Assembly (NCBI RefSeq): GCF_900163815.1
Contig: NZ_FUKO01000002.1
Span: 111,101 to 175,100, forward strand
Reading direction: 5' to 3'
Length of the DNA: 64,000 bases
From: Microbacterium esteraromaticum
GTDB taxonomy: Bacteria; Actinomycetota; Actinomycetes; Actinomycetales; Microbacteriaceae
In this document: in pieces, positions 27,835-36,039 of the stretch
Numbering within the stretch: position 1 is the first letter of the stretch
Layout of the letters: each line of letters opens with the position of its first letter
The notes under the pieces: generated by a model
Told to the model about the DNA's origin: nothing
Database searches by the model: none
Seen by the model: the letters and a program-made list of their open reading frames with translations, nothing else
Position numbers and translations under genes: made by a program

Positions 27835-29107
27835 TGTTCGCGTGGGGTGGTGTGTGGTCGATTTGGCGGGTGAGGCTCATCTCGGCTTTGCTCGCGGGCC
27901 AGGGCGTGGTGGTGATCAGCTCGCCGGCTGAGTCGAATAGGTCGAGAGTGTCGTCGTTGCGCAGGATCGTGATGCGTTGCCCGTGCCAGGCCTTCCCGAG
28001 GATGAACACATGAAGCAGATACCGGACGCGGCCTCCTCCGCTCGCCGTGCGTTGCTGGATGATCGCGTTGTATCGTTCCTGTCTCGCGACCGGGCGTGAG
28101 GCGGGCCGTGACGCGTTCGGTGGCGTGATCGGGTCACCCGGCGGGGCGATCTTTGGGAGCGTGTCGTAAAGGTCAGCGGGCGCGGTCCGTGGTGGCAGGG
28201 ACTGGTGGGAGCGGTGGTGATTGAACCAGTCCCGATACTCGTCCAGAATCTGTTGCAACTGCTCGATCGTTGCCGGTCGGCGCGCGTCGATGAAGTTCAG
28301 TAGCGTCTGATGGGCGCGTTCAACTTTCCCCTGCGATTGTGGATGGCGAGGTCGGCCGGAGATCATCTTCACGCCCAGATCAGACAAGAACGCGTCTAAC
28401 GCGCTCGTCTTGTTCGCGCGGCGTTGATTGAATGCGGTCCCGTTGTCCGTGTGCACCACCACGGGACGCCCATAACCGGCAATCGCCTGCTGGAACGCCT
28501 GGACAACGACGAGGGAGTTCTCCGCAGGGCCGGGGTGCAGGGCAATGCTGTAGCGGGTGCAGTCATCAAGGATCTCGACGACCACCACGATCTCTCCCGT
28601 CGTGAGCGCGACCTCGAGCCCATCTGACTGCCACCGTTGGTTCGGGAACTCAGAACGGATCCGCGTGTGCGATCGTTTCGGACGCTTGTGTTTGTTCCGT
28701 TTGACGAGGTGCACGCGGTCCAGGATTCGCGCGATCGTGGACCGTGATGGTAACGGACTGAACCCGGACCGCTCCAACACGTCCAGGATCGAACGAGGCC
28801 CGGAGTCCTTGCCCTGCCTGACGAGCTCGCGCCGTGTCGCGATCACGACCGCGACAACGACCTCCGGCATCACGGTCGGGCTGTGATGCGGGCGCGTGCT
28901 GCGCTTGACCAACCCTGCTGGGCCCTCGGCCACCGCTCTGGCACGAACAGCGTGGAACCACGACGTCGAGACACCATGACGTGCGCAGAACTCTTGGATC
29001 GCTCCCCGCGGCGCATCCTCACGCCACTCGATCACCTGGTTACGGACACGATCCGGAATACGAGACATAGCCAGATGGTCCACGAAGTCCTGAGACTCCA
29101 GAAACAT
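27794..29107 (-). CDS. IS481-family DDE transposase
   Basis: A 437-aa transposase. An N-terminal helix-turn-helix region (IQEFCARHGVSTSWFHAVRAR) precedes the RNase H-like integrase core with Asp in RWQSDGLEV, Asp in VVHTDNGTAFN and Glu in QGKVERAHQTLLNF. A long C-terminal extension follows, as in larger IS481 members. No stop or frameshift is seen, so it may be active. The ATG at 29107 is inside the terminal repeat, with AGGA 8 nt upstream; ATG at 29068 (MSRIPDRV) is the alternative and lacks a visible ribosome site. Confidence 0.92.
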   Translation of the reverse strand: MFLESQDFVDHLAMSRIPDRVRNQVIEWREDAPRGAIQEFCARHGVSTSWFHAVRARAVAEGPAGLVKRSTRPHHSPTVMPEVVVAVVIATRRELVRQGKDSGPRSILDVLERSGFSPLPSRSTIARILDRVHLVKRNKHKRPKRSHTRIRSEFPNQRWQSDGLEVALTTGEIVVVVEILDDCTRYSIALHPGPAENSLVVVQAFQQAIAGYGRPVVVHTDNGTAFNQRRANKTSALDAFLSDLGVKMISGRPRHPQSQGKVERAHQTLLNFIDARRPATIEQLQQILDEYRDWFNHHRSHQSLPPRTAPADLYDTLPKIAPPGDPITPPNASRPASRPVARQERYNAIIQQRTASGGGRVRYLLHVFILGKAWHGQRITILRNDDTLDLFDSAGELITTTPWPASKAEMSLTRQIDHTPPHANSPLSPETEPSTKS

Positions 29108-29149
29108 CCACTATGTCCTGAGACAGCATCGTCCACTATCTCCTGAGAC
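29106..29149. repeat. Right terminal repeat of the IS
   Basis: Two tandem units in inverse orientation: ATCCACTATGTCCTGAGAC (29106-29124) and GTCCACTATCTCCTGAGAC (29131-29149). They match the left-end units with a few changes. The transposase start region is inside the inner unit. Confidence 0.8.
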
Positions 29150-29151
29150 AG

Positions 29152-29196
29152 CACACCACTTCACACGTGGTTTTTCGAGCGGGAAGTGGTTTCTCG
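29152..29196. repeat. Right half of palindrome D
   Basis: The mirror of 27744-27788. It ends 20 nt before the lysC stop, so the uninterrupted element would have stood directly after lysC. In that position it could have worked as a terminator or attenuator between lysC and asd. Confidence 0.75.
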
Positions 29197-29215
29197 ATGG
29201 AGAAGTGGATGCTGG

Positions 29216-29734
29216 TCAGCGGCCGGTGCCAGCGTGCACGATGGCTTCGATCTCGCTGTCGAGCCCGTAAGCGGCGTGCACCGAACGCGCAGCATCGGCG
29301 AGGTCGGTGCCGCGCAGCACCACCGAGATGCGGATCTCCGAGGTCGAGATCATCTCGATGTTGATGCCGCTGGCGCTGAGCGCCTGGAAAAGGATCGAAG
29401 AAACACCGGAGTGCGTGCGCATGCCAGCGCCCACGACCGACAGCTTGCCGATCTGGTCGTCGTGCAGCAGGTTCTCGAAGCCGACCTCGGTCTGCTCGGC
29501 CGCGAGCGCCTTGAGGGTCGTCGACGCATCGGCCTTCGGCACCGTGAAAGAGATGTCCGTGCGGCCGGTGGTCGCGGCCGATACGTTCTGCACGATCATG
29601 TCGACGTTCGCGCCCGCCTTGGAGACGATCTTGAAGATCTCGGCAGCCTTGCCAGGCACGTCCGGAACGCCGGCGACCGTGATCTTGGCCTGAGTGACGT
29701 CTGTGGCGACTCCGGCGACGATTGGCTCTTCCAT
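29216..29734 (-). CDS. lysC: Aspartate kinase beta subunit (internal start within lysC)
   Basis: An in-frame ATG at 29734 gives a 172-aa product starting [12 protein letters not shown], covering only the ACT domains. The Corynebacterium glutamicum beta subunit starts at the equivalent place (MEEAVLTGVATD). GAGG lies 9 nt upstream, a plausible internal ribosome site. The product would be the regulatory beta subunit pairing with the full-length alpha chain. Confidence 0.65.
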   Translation of the reverse strand: MEEPIVAGVATDVTQAKITVAGVPDVPGKAAEIFKIVSKAGANVDMIVQNVSAATTGRTDISFTVPKADASTTLKALAAEQTEVGFENLLHDDQIGKLSVVGAGMRTHSGVSSILFQALSASGINIEMISTSEIRISVVLRGTDLADAARSVHAAYGLDSEIEAIVHAGTGR

Positions 29735-30508
29735 GACTGCTCCCTCGGATTCGCGCGGGTTCTTCATGCCCGTGCCCAGAACGTAGGTGCCTTCGCTCGA
29801 CGAGAACGTGGAGCGGGCGTGGATGATCACGCCATGACGGCGTGCATACTCGACGGCGCGGATGTAGAGCACTTTCGCGCCGTTGGCTGCGAGTTCGAGC
29901 ATCTCCTCGCTCGAGATGTGGTCGAGCTTCTGCGCACGGGGGATGACACGCGGGTCTGCCGTGTAGATGCCGTCGACGTCGCTGTAGATCTCGCAGACAT
30001 CGGCCTTCAGCGCCGCCGCCAGTGCAACAGCGGTCGTGTCGGATCCGCCGCGACCGAGTGTGGTGATGTCGCGGGTGTCGCGGTTGAAGCCCTGGAACCC
30101 CGCGACGATGACGATCGCCCCTTCATCGAGGGCCTCGCGCAGACGAATCGGCGTGACGTCGACGATGCGTGCTTTTCCGTGGTGCGAGTCGGTGATCATT
30201 CCGGCCTGACTGCCGGTGAACGAGCGGGCTTCGAATCCCATCGAATGGATGGTCATCGCCAGCAATGCCATCGAGATGCGCTCTCCGCTGGAGAGCAGCA
30301 TGTCGAGTTCTCGTGGAGCAGGAAGCGGCGCCACCTCGTGGGCGAGCTCCAACAACTCGTCGGTCGTATCGCCCATGGCGCTCACGGCGACGACCACATC
30401 GTGACCAGCACGACGAGTGTCGACGATGCGCTTGGCGACGCGTTTGATGCTCTCTGCGTCGGCGACGGATGAGCCGCCGTACTTCTGCACGATCAGGGCC
30501 ACGTTCAC
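29216..30508 (-). CDS. lysC: Aspartate kinase
   Basis: A 430-aa aspartokinase, first step of the aspartate family pathway. The kinase domain begins [13 protein letters not shown] and has [12 protein letters not shown] and [14 protein letters not shown]. Two C-terminal ACT domains (from about residue 265) carry feedback regulation by lysine and/or threonine. The length and internal start match the alpha2beta2 enzyme of Corynebacterium. ATG at 30508. Downstream on the same strand lie the IS and then asd. Confidence 0.96.
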   Translation of the reverse strand: MNVALIVQKYGGSSVADAESIKRVAKRIVDTRRAGHDVVVAVSAMGDTTDELLELAHEVAPLPAPRELDMLLSSGERISMALLAMTIHSMGFEARSFTGSQAGMITDSHHGKARIVDVTPIRLREALDEGAIVIVAGFQGFNRDTRDITTLGRGGSDTTAVALAAALKADVCEIYSDVDGIYTADPRVIPRAQKLDHISSEEMLELAANGAKVLYIRAVEYARRHGVIIHARSTFSSSEGTYVLGTGMKNPRESEGAVMEEPIVAGVATDVTQAKITVAGVPDVPGKAAEIFKIVSKAGANVDMIVQNVSAATTGRTDISFTVPKADASTTLKALAAEQTEVGFENLLHDDQIGKLSVVGAGMRTHSGVSSILFQALSASGINIEMISTSEIRISVVLRGTDLADAARSVHAAYGLDSEIEAIVHAGTGR

Positions 30509-30651
30509 TCCCGGGGACTGCGGGCGGTTTCACCCACGCACAGTCTACGGATCGCGATCATGCCTTCCTGTGCATGTGTCGAATCGGGCACACGGTGCGG
30601 GCCAGGCGTGTCGAATGACGCTCCGAACGGTGCCTCGAACGAAGGATGATT

Positions 30652-30709
30652 GCAGTTCTGAAGGAGAATCCTGGCCGGATAGTCCTTCAGAATTGCCGAC
30701 GTCCTTCAG
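30652..30709. repeat. Nested intergenic palindrome G
   Basis: GCAGTTCTGAAGGA (30652-30665) pairs with TCCTTCAGAATTGC (30683-30696), 14 positions with one G-U; ATCC/GGAT pair inside. A second GTCCTTCAG copy follows at 30701-30709. It lies in the gap 30509-30819 between EamA and lysC, which has no gene. Confidence 0.6.
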
Positions 30710-30715
30710 TGTTGA

Positions 30716-30761
30716 GGGCGGGGCCGGGCAGGGCAGGGCCGGGCAGGGCGGGGCCGGGCGG
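30716..30761 (+). repeat. G-tract cluster, quadruplex-prone
   Basis: About ten runs of three or more G on the plus strand within 46 nt (GGGCGGGG, GGGCAGGGCAGGG and similar), separated by one or two bases. It satisfies the usual G3+N1-7 quadruplex pattern. The G-rich strand is the template for the minus-strand genes on both sides. Confidence 0.7.
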
Positions 30762-30819
30762 CCAGACGTGCGGGGCGGATGCCGCGGACTGCCGCGGACT
30801 GCCGACTGCCCACTGCCGG

Positions 30820-31740
30820 TTACAGCGGCGGGGCAGCTTCGGATGCTCGCGGGCGCAGGCGCCCGCCGGTGGCGGCGAACCAGCATCCGACGAGGACGAT
30901 CGGCATTCCGATCAGCAGCCCGGGAGTGATGGGTTCGGACAGCAGCGCAGCACCCAGCACGATGGCGACGATGGGATTGACGTAGGTGAACAGCGGAGCA
31001 CGCACCGGCCCTACCTCACGGATGAGAGCGAAGAACGCCACGAATGCGATTGCGGTGCAGACGATGCCGAGCAGCAGCAGTGAGACGGTGGAGCGCACCG
31101 TCGGCACCTCGTGCTGGGTGAGCAGTGCGACCGGAAGGTATCCCAGCCCGATGGCGAACAGCGCCAGCGTGATCGTGCCGATCGATGGCACGTCGTTGAG
31201 CTTGTGCGCGATGATGAACGGCGCAATCGCATAGAGCAGTGCTGTCAGCAGGATCTCGCCGATGGCGAAGGCGCTGTCGGGGCCGTGCGGAAACAGCCCC
31301 GGTCCGGCGACGACGACGGTGACCCCGGCGAACCCGAGCAGCAGTCCGCCCAGACGCACCGGTGCGAGCACCGTGCGGTCGCCACGGAAGAGCGCGATGA
31401 GCACCGCGAACAGCGGCACGGTCGCGACGAGCAGTCCGGTCAGACCGGAGGGCAGCTGCGTCTCTGCGTGGCTGAGCAGCAGAAACGGCCCGGCCATCTC
31501 GACGAGGCCGAAGGCGAGCACCCAGGGCCAGCACTTCCACGCGGCCTTCAGCGCTCCGGCGCGGATCGCGAAGGGCAGCAGCACGAGCCCGCCGAGCAGA
31601 GTGCGCGCCGAGACGACGGCAGGCGGTGAGAACGAGTCGACCGCTTCTTTGATGAACAGGTAGGTGATGCCCCACACGAGCGCCATGATGGCGAACAGGA
31701 TCCAGCCACGCTTCGTGAACCCTGCGTACTGCGTGTTCAC
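30820..31740 (-). CDS. EamA/DMT-family permease
   Basis: A 306-aa membrane protein with about ten hydrophobic helices and the two-repeat EamA (drug/metabolite transporter) layout, starting [21 protein letters not shown]. Members export amino acids, nucleosides or drugs; substrate unknown here. The GTG start at 31740 overlaps the recR stop (GTGA), so it is cotranscribed with dnaX-recR. Its position upstream of lysC hints at amino-acid export, but this is only suggestive. Confidence 0.85.
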   Translation of the reverse strand: MNTQYAGFTKRGWILFAIMALVWGITYLFIKEAVDSFSPPAVVSARTLLGGLVLLPFAIRAGALKAAWKCWPWVLAFGLVEMAGPFLLLSHAETQLPSGLTGLLVATVPLFAVLIALFRGDRTVLAPVRLGGLLLGFAGVTVVVAGPGLFPHGPDSAFAIGEILLTALLYAIAPFIIAHKLNDVPSIGTITLALFAIGLGYLPVALLTQHEVPTVRSTVSLLLLGIVCTAIAFVAFFALIREVGPVRAPLFTYVNPIVAIVLGAALLSEPITPGLLIGMPIVLVGCWFAATGGRLRPRASEAAPPL

Positions 31741-32330
31741 AGCCGTCGGCGACCTTCGAAGGCACGACCTAGAGTGACCTCGTCGGCGTACTCCAGGTCG
31801 CCCCCGACGGGCAGACCGGATGCCAGCCGCGAGACCGTGATCTCCATGCTGGTGAGCAGTCGGCTGAGGTAGCTGGCGGTTGCTTCGCCCTCGAGGTTGG
31901 GGTTCGTCGCGAGAATGACCTCTTGCACTGTGCCATCGGCGAGACGCGTCATCAGCTGAGCTACGCGCAGATCGTCTGGTCCGACGCCCGCGATGGGGCT
32001 GATCGCTCCGCCGAGCACGTGGTAAAGACCGCGGAATTCTCGGGTGCGCTCGATGGCGGCGACGTCTTTGGCGTCTTCGACGACGCAGATCAGCTCGGGG
32101 TTGCGCCGCGGATCGCGACAGATCGCGCAGCGGTCTTGCTCGGACACGTTGCCGCAGATCTCACAGAACTTCACCCGCTCGCGGATCTCGGTAAGAAGCA
32201 CAGCGAGTCGGGCGACGTCGAACGAGGGCGTCTGCAGAATGTGGAACGCGATGCGCTGCGCTGACTTGGGCCCGATGCCGGGAAGACGACCGAACTCATC
32301 GATCAGCTCTTGAACGATGCCGTCGTACAT
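31737..32330 (-). CDS. recR: Recombination protein RecR
   Basis: A 197-aa RecFOR-pathway protein. It has an N-terminal helix-hairpin-helix ([15 protein letters not shown]), a four-Cys zinc motif ([18 protein letters not shown]) and a Toprim domain ([14 protein letters not shown]). Length is standard. The ATG at 32330 overlaps the dnaX stop by one base (TGATG). The dnaX-recR order is widely conserved. Confidence 0.96.
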   Translation of the reverse strand: MYDGIVQELIDEFGRLPGIGPKSAQRIAFHILQTPSFDVARLAVLLTEIRERVKFCEICGNVSEQDRCAICRDPRRNPELICVVEDAKDVAAIERTREFRGLYHVLGGAISPIAGVGPDDLRVAQLMTRLADGTVQEVILATNPNLEGEATASYLSRLLTSMEITVSRLASGLPVGGDLEYADEVTLGRAFEGRRRL

Positions 32331-34906
32331 CAGTTGAACCTCGTCGCGGGCTCGTAGGGCTCTTCACGAAGAAACTTCGCGCCGAGCACCTGGCGGATCA
32401 CTGCCTCGCCGCGGCGTTCAACGCCGTCTGGCGCTGGGCTGCGTGTGACGGCTGGGGATTCCGGGCGAGCGGCGTTTCCGTCGGAATCCGAACTGCTGCG
32501 GTTGGATGCCGGAATGCTGGGCGCAGAAGATGTCGGTGCGGACGGGGCCGCGACCGGCGCCGCGGATGGCGGCACGGGTGATGCAGGCCGCGGAGCCGAG
32601 ACACGAGCGGCCTGCGGTTCGTCGTACATCGGGTCGTACGGCGGCTCGTCATCGAACGGCGGGTACTCGTCGTCGGGCTGCATGGGCGAGTCGACCCGGC
32701 CGTCGACGGGAGGTTGTGGTGCCGAAGCCGCGGCTTCGACCTCAGCCGGCTCGTCATCGACGGGAAACTGCGGGGCTGCGGCAAGCGACTGCGCAACAGG
32801 CTGCTCGATGGGCGCCGCAGTCGGAATAGGTGCGACCGCCCACTCGGTCACTGCCGCGGATGCCGCACGGGAGGCGGGAGCGGATGCCGGGCCTGAGCCT
32901 GTTCCCGAGGGCTTTCGCTGCTGCGACTCTGGTCCGGCCGACTTCGTGGGTGCGGGCCCTTCGGTCGAAGCCGGGCTGCTCATTGGGTTGGCCCAGCCGG
33001 CAGCAGGCGCGTCGTCGCCACGGGGAGTCACACGCGACGGTGCAGAACCGGTGGGAGCCGGGCCGGACGGCGGCTTCGCTCCTCCCCCGCCGCCACTCGG
33101 AGGAAGGGGAGCCGGACGGTACTTGACCGTGACACTCAGCTCTTGCTCGATAGCCGTTCGGAGGTGATCCGACGGACCTTCTCCGGGAGTTGTGCCCTTG
33201 AACTGCGCGACGTCGTCCGGGCGCGCGAACCCAAGGGTCAGCACCTCGGTCTCGGCGTCGTACGCCAGCGGCTGCACTGTTGTCACCATCAGCCACGATG
33301 CCCGGTTGATCGCATCGAGTCGAGTCAGCACCGCCGGCCACGCGGCCGTGATCGCCGCAAAATCGACCGGACCAGCGGATGTGGATGGCGTGGCGGATCC
33401 TGCTGCCGGTACGGATGCGGGTTCACCAGTCGGCGCAGCCTTCGGTGCGCCTGCAACCGCGGGAGCGGATGCTCCTGCGGGCGCGGATGCCGTCTGCTCC
33501 GGTGCATCCGATGCAGGAGCCACAGCAGCGGATGGCGTTTCCGTCGGTATCGCCGCGGCCGGCGCGGCCGCTGCAGGAGCCGATGAAGCCACCGTCGGCC
33601 GGGCCGACGCTGGTGACGGTTCGGATGCCGCTGGAGCAGGCGCAGGGGCCGTCGCTGGAGCAGGCGCAGGGGCCGTCGCGGGAGCAGAGGCCGCAGGAGC
33701 CGAGTTCCGTGCGGGAGCCGAGTTCCGTGCGGGTGCCGCCGCACCCGCCACCGGCGCGCCCGCAGGCACCGACGCGCCAGCGACTGCCGGCGCACCCGCC
33801 AGCACCCGTGCGACCATCAGCTCCAGGTGCAGCCGCGGCGATGTCGCGCCGGTCATGTCATCAAGCGCGCGGCTCACGAGATCAGCAGTCCGGGAAAGGC
33901 GTGCGCCGCCGAAGCCGGCCGCCTGCGCCAGCATCCGCTGCATCTCATCAGCCGGAACGCCCCGCAGCACCGCCGATGCCCCGTCGCCGACCGCATCGAT
34001 GACGATCAGGTCGCGCAGGCGCTCCAGCAGATCGTCGACGAAACGACGCGGATCCTGCCCGGTCTGCACCACGCGGTCGACGGCCGGAAAAGCCGCCGCC
34101 GCATCGCCGGCGGCGAGCGCATCGACGATCTCATCGAGCAGCGCCGCGTGGGTGTAGCCCAGCAGTGAGACCGCACGCTCATAAGAGACGGTCTGCGCAT
34201 CTGAACCGACCCCCGGGTCGGAGCCCGCGATCAGCTGGTCGAGGAGCGACAACGTGTCACGGGGAGAGCCGCCGCCCGCGCGGACGACCAGAGCCAGCAC
34301 GCCCTGCTCGACCTTCACGCCCTCTTCGGCGCACAGCTTCTCGACGTATTCGAGCATGGCCGCAGGTGGCACCAGACGGAACGGATAGTGGTGCGTGCGC
34401 GAGCGGATCGTGCCGAGCACCTTCTCGGGTTCGGTGGTGGCGAAGATGAACTTCACATGCGCGGGTGGTTCTTCCACCAGCTTCAGCAGGGCGTTGAACC
34501 CCTGCGGCGTGACCATGTGCGCCTCATCGAGGATGAAGATCTTGAATCGGTCCCGGCTCGGCGCGAAGGTGGCGCGCTCGCGCAGATCGCGCGCATCGTC
34601 GACGCCGTTGTGGCTGGCCGCGTCGATCTCGACCACATCCAGCGAGCCCCCGCCGGAGCGCGAGAGCTCCACGCAACTGGGGCACACCCCGCACGGAGTG
34701 TCGGTCGGACCCTCCGCGCAGTTCAAGCACCGCGCAAGAATGCGTGCTGACGTGGTCTTTCCGCAGCCGCGAGGTCCGGAGAAGAGGTAAGCGTGCCCGA
34801 CGCGGTCTCCGCGCAGCGCGGTCATGAGCGGGTCGGTCACCTGGGACTGCCCGATCATCTCCGCGAAGGTCTCGGGCCGGTACCGGCGATAGAGGGCTGT
34901 CGTCAC
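32330..34906 (-). CDS. dnaX: DNA polymerase III subunit gamma/tau
   Basis: An 858-aa clamp-loader ATPase. Residues 1-~370 are the AAA+ core: Walker [15 protein letters not shown], zinc cysteines in [19 protein letters not shown], Walker B ILDEAHMV, and the SRC-type arginine finger in TIRSRTHH. Residues ~380-530 and ~620-800 are Ala/Pro-rich low complexity, then an acidic patch ([15 protein letters not shown]). I see no convincing slippery site, so only the long form is predicted. GTG start at 34906. A small gap without features separates it from the DUF2207 gene. Confidence 0.95.
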   Translation of the reverse strand: MTTALYRRYRPETFAEMIGQSQVTDPLMTALRGDRVGHAYLFSGPRGCGKTTSARILARCLNCAEGPTDTPCGVCPSCVELSRSGGGSLDVVEIDAASHNGVDDARDLRERATFAPSRDRFKIFILDEAHMVTPQGFNALLKLVEEPPAHVKFIFATTEPEKVLGTIRSRTHHYPFRLVPPAAMLEYVEKLCAEEGVKVEQGVLALVVRAGGGSPRDTLSLLDQLIAGSDPGVGSDAQTVSYERAVSLLGYTHAALLDEIVDALAAGDAAAAFPAVDRVVQTGQDPRRFVDDLLERLRDLIVIDAVGDGASAVLRGVPADEMQRMLAQAAGFGGARLSRTADLVSRALDDMTGATSPRLHLELMVARVLAGAPAVAGASVPAGAPVAGAAAPARNSAPARNSAPAASAPATAPAPAPATAPAPAPAASEPSPASARPTVASSAPAAAAPAAAIPTETPSAAVAPASDAPEQTASAPAGASAPAVAGAPKAAPTGEPASVPAAGSATPSTSAGPVDFAAITAAWPAVLTRLDAINRASWLMVTTVQPLAYDAETEVLTLGFARPDDVAQFKGTTPGEGPSDHLRTAIEQELSVTVKYRPAPLPPSGGGGGAKPPSGPAPTGSAPSRVTPRGDDAPAAGWANPMSSPASTEGPAPTKSAGPESQQRKPSGTGSGPASAPASRAASAAVTEWAVAPIPTAAPIEQPVAQSLAAAPQFPVDDEPAEVEAAASAPQPPVDGRVDSPMQPDDEYPPFDDEPPYDPMYDEPQAARVSAPRPASPVPPSAAPVAAPSAPTSSAPSIPASNRSSSDSDGNAARPESPAVTRSPAPDGVERRGEAVIRQVLGAKFLREEPYEPATRFN

Positions 34907-34959
34907 CCGTCCAGCCTACGGCGTGCCGCCGACACTGCGGTCAGCCCGGTGCCCGCTCA

Positions 34960-36030
34960 TCACGAGAACACGTCCAGCGCCTCGCCGATTCCGCCGATGA
35001 TGTTGCCCGACGTATCGACCAGGTCACCGACCGCCGACGCGATCTCGGCTACGCCCCCGACGATCTCGATCACCTCGAGAACGGCCACCGTGGCATCGAC
35101 CGCATCGATGAGTGAACCCACCTGCACCGATTCGGCCTTGAGCACCTCTACCCACGACTTCTCCAGACCGAACAGCACCGCGTAGGGCAGCAGCCGCTCG
35201 TTCAGCAGGTAGCGCTGCAAGTGCAGTTCCCGCGCATCGGCCGACACGTCCGAGCGCAGCAGCGCGCCCTCCGTCGACTGCACGAAATTCAGCGAATCCG
35301 TCTCGGCCAGCGCGATATATTCCCGCATGCCGGCCAGGTGCGCGCGCAGCGGCTGTGCTGCCGCGCGGAAACGGCGCCAGGGATGCGGCACGGTGCTGAC
35401 TCCGGCGATCACGATGAGCATCGCGAGAAACGCTGCACAAAAAGCCAGCGCGTCGCCGCGCCCGTCGTCGACGCTGAGCGCGACGATGAACATCAAGAAG
35501 GTCACGGCAATGCCGATCCCGCCGAAGACTCTGAGCAGAACAACGGGCCACACGGCCCTCCCCTGCACGATCAGGCCAGCATCCGCCAGCGTCTTCTCCG
35601 CATCGGCGAAGACCTCGCGCAGCGTGCGGCGCTGCTGACGCCCGTCGGACGAGAACCGGCGCACGGCTCCCGGTGCACGCCCCGCGGGGAACAGCGCCTC
35701 CAGCACCCCGGCCTCAGCCGCGGTGAACACAGCGCCATCAGCCACCTCGATTCCGATGCGGGCCTTGCTCACGCCCTCCCCTTGACCTGTCGCCTCACCC
35801 ACGAGCAGATTGATCTTGCGCCGAATCGCAAGGTCGATCAGCACCGCGGTGGGCGCCTTGCCGTCGGCATCCAGCAGCAGGGCATCGTCAACCACGGTCG
35901 CTCCGTCAGCCGCGGCGAACCGCGGCCCCGGCGACGACACTTTCTGCGCAGGGCGCACCCGCGCGAGAACCGCCAGCGTGAGAACCGCCAGGGCGGGAAG
36001 AAGCCCCAGCACGATCATCACCGTCAGCAT
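34960..36030 (-). CDS. DUF2207-type membrane protein, short form
   Basis: A 356-aa protein with an N-terminal hydrophobic segment (VMIVLGLLPALAVLTLAVLARV), a globular region with ALLIDLAIRRKINLL-type motif (TAVLIDLAIRRKINLLV), and two central membrane helices (VVLLRVFGGIGIAVTFLMFIV and ALAFCAAFLAMLIVIAGV). The tail has YLPYAVLFGLEKSW-like text (LLPYAVLFGLEKSW), typical of the C-terminal half of DUF2207 proteins. The large N-terminal beta domain of that family is missing. Function unknown. It lies 10 nt after the GH65 stop on the same strand. Confidence 0.65.
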   Translation of the reverse strand: MLTVMIVLGLLPALAVLTLAVLARVRPAQKVSSPGPRFAAADGATVVDDALLLDADGKAPTAVLIDLAIRRKINLLVGEATGQGEGVSKARIGIEVADGAVFTAAEAGVLEALFPAGRAPGAVRRFSSDGRQQRRTLREVFADAEKTLADAGLIVQGRAVWPVVLLRVFGGIGIAVTFLMFIVALSVDDGRGDALAFCAAFLAMLIVIAGVSTVPHPWRRFRAAAQPLRAHLAGMREYIALAETDSLNFVQSTEGALLRSDVSADARELHLQRYLLNERLLPYAVLFGLEKSWVEVLKAESVQVGSLIDAVDATVAVLEVIEIVGGVAEIASAVGDLVDTSGNIIGGIGEALDVFS

Positions 36031-36039
36031 GAGAGCGAG

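Larger units (their letters stand above)
27790..29150 (-). mobile_element. IS481-family insertion sequence, apparently complete
   Basis: An ~1.36-kb element with one transposase gene and imperfect terminal inverted repeats. The left end (27791-27834) and the right end (29106-29149, inverted) each contain two tandem copies of a motif close to GTCTCAGGACTTAGTGGAC. The transposase has all three acidic catalytic residues. I see no clear target-site duplication. The element lies between lysC and asd and inside a palindrome. Confidence 0.85.

Noticed and set aside
27790..29150. Target-site duplication of the IS
   Set aside because: Flanking bases (GTGTGGA on the left, GCACACC on the right) are mirror images rather than direct repeats, so no duplication can be claimed.
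30509..30819. Lysine riboswitch upstream of lysC
   Set aside because: No lysine-aptamer consensus; the gap holds a palindrome and a G-tract cluster only.
32330..34906. Programmed frameshift producing a short gamma form of DnaX
   Set aside because: No A-rich slippery heptamer followed by a stem was seen near the end of the AAA+ core.
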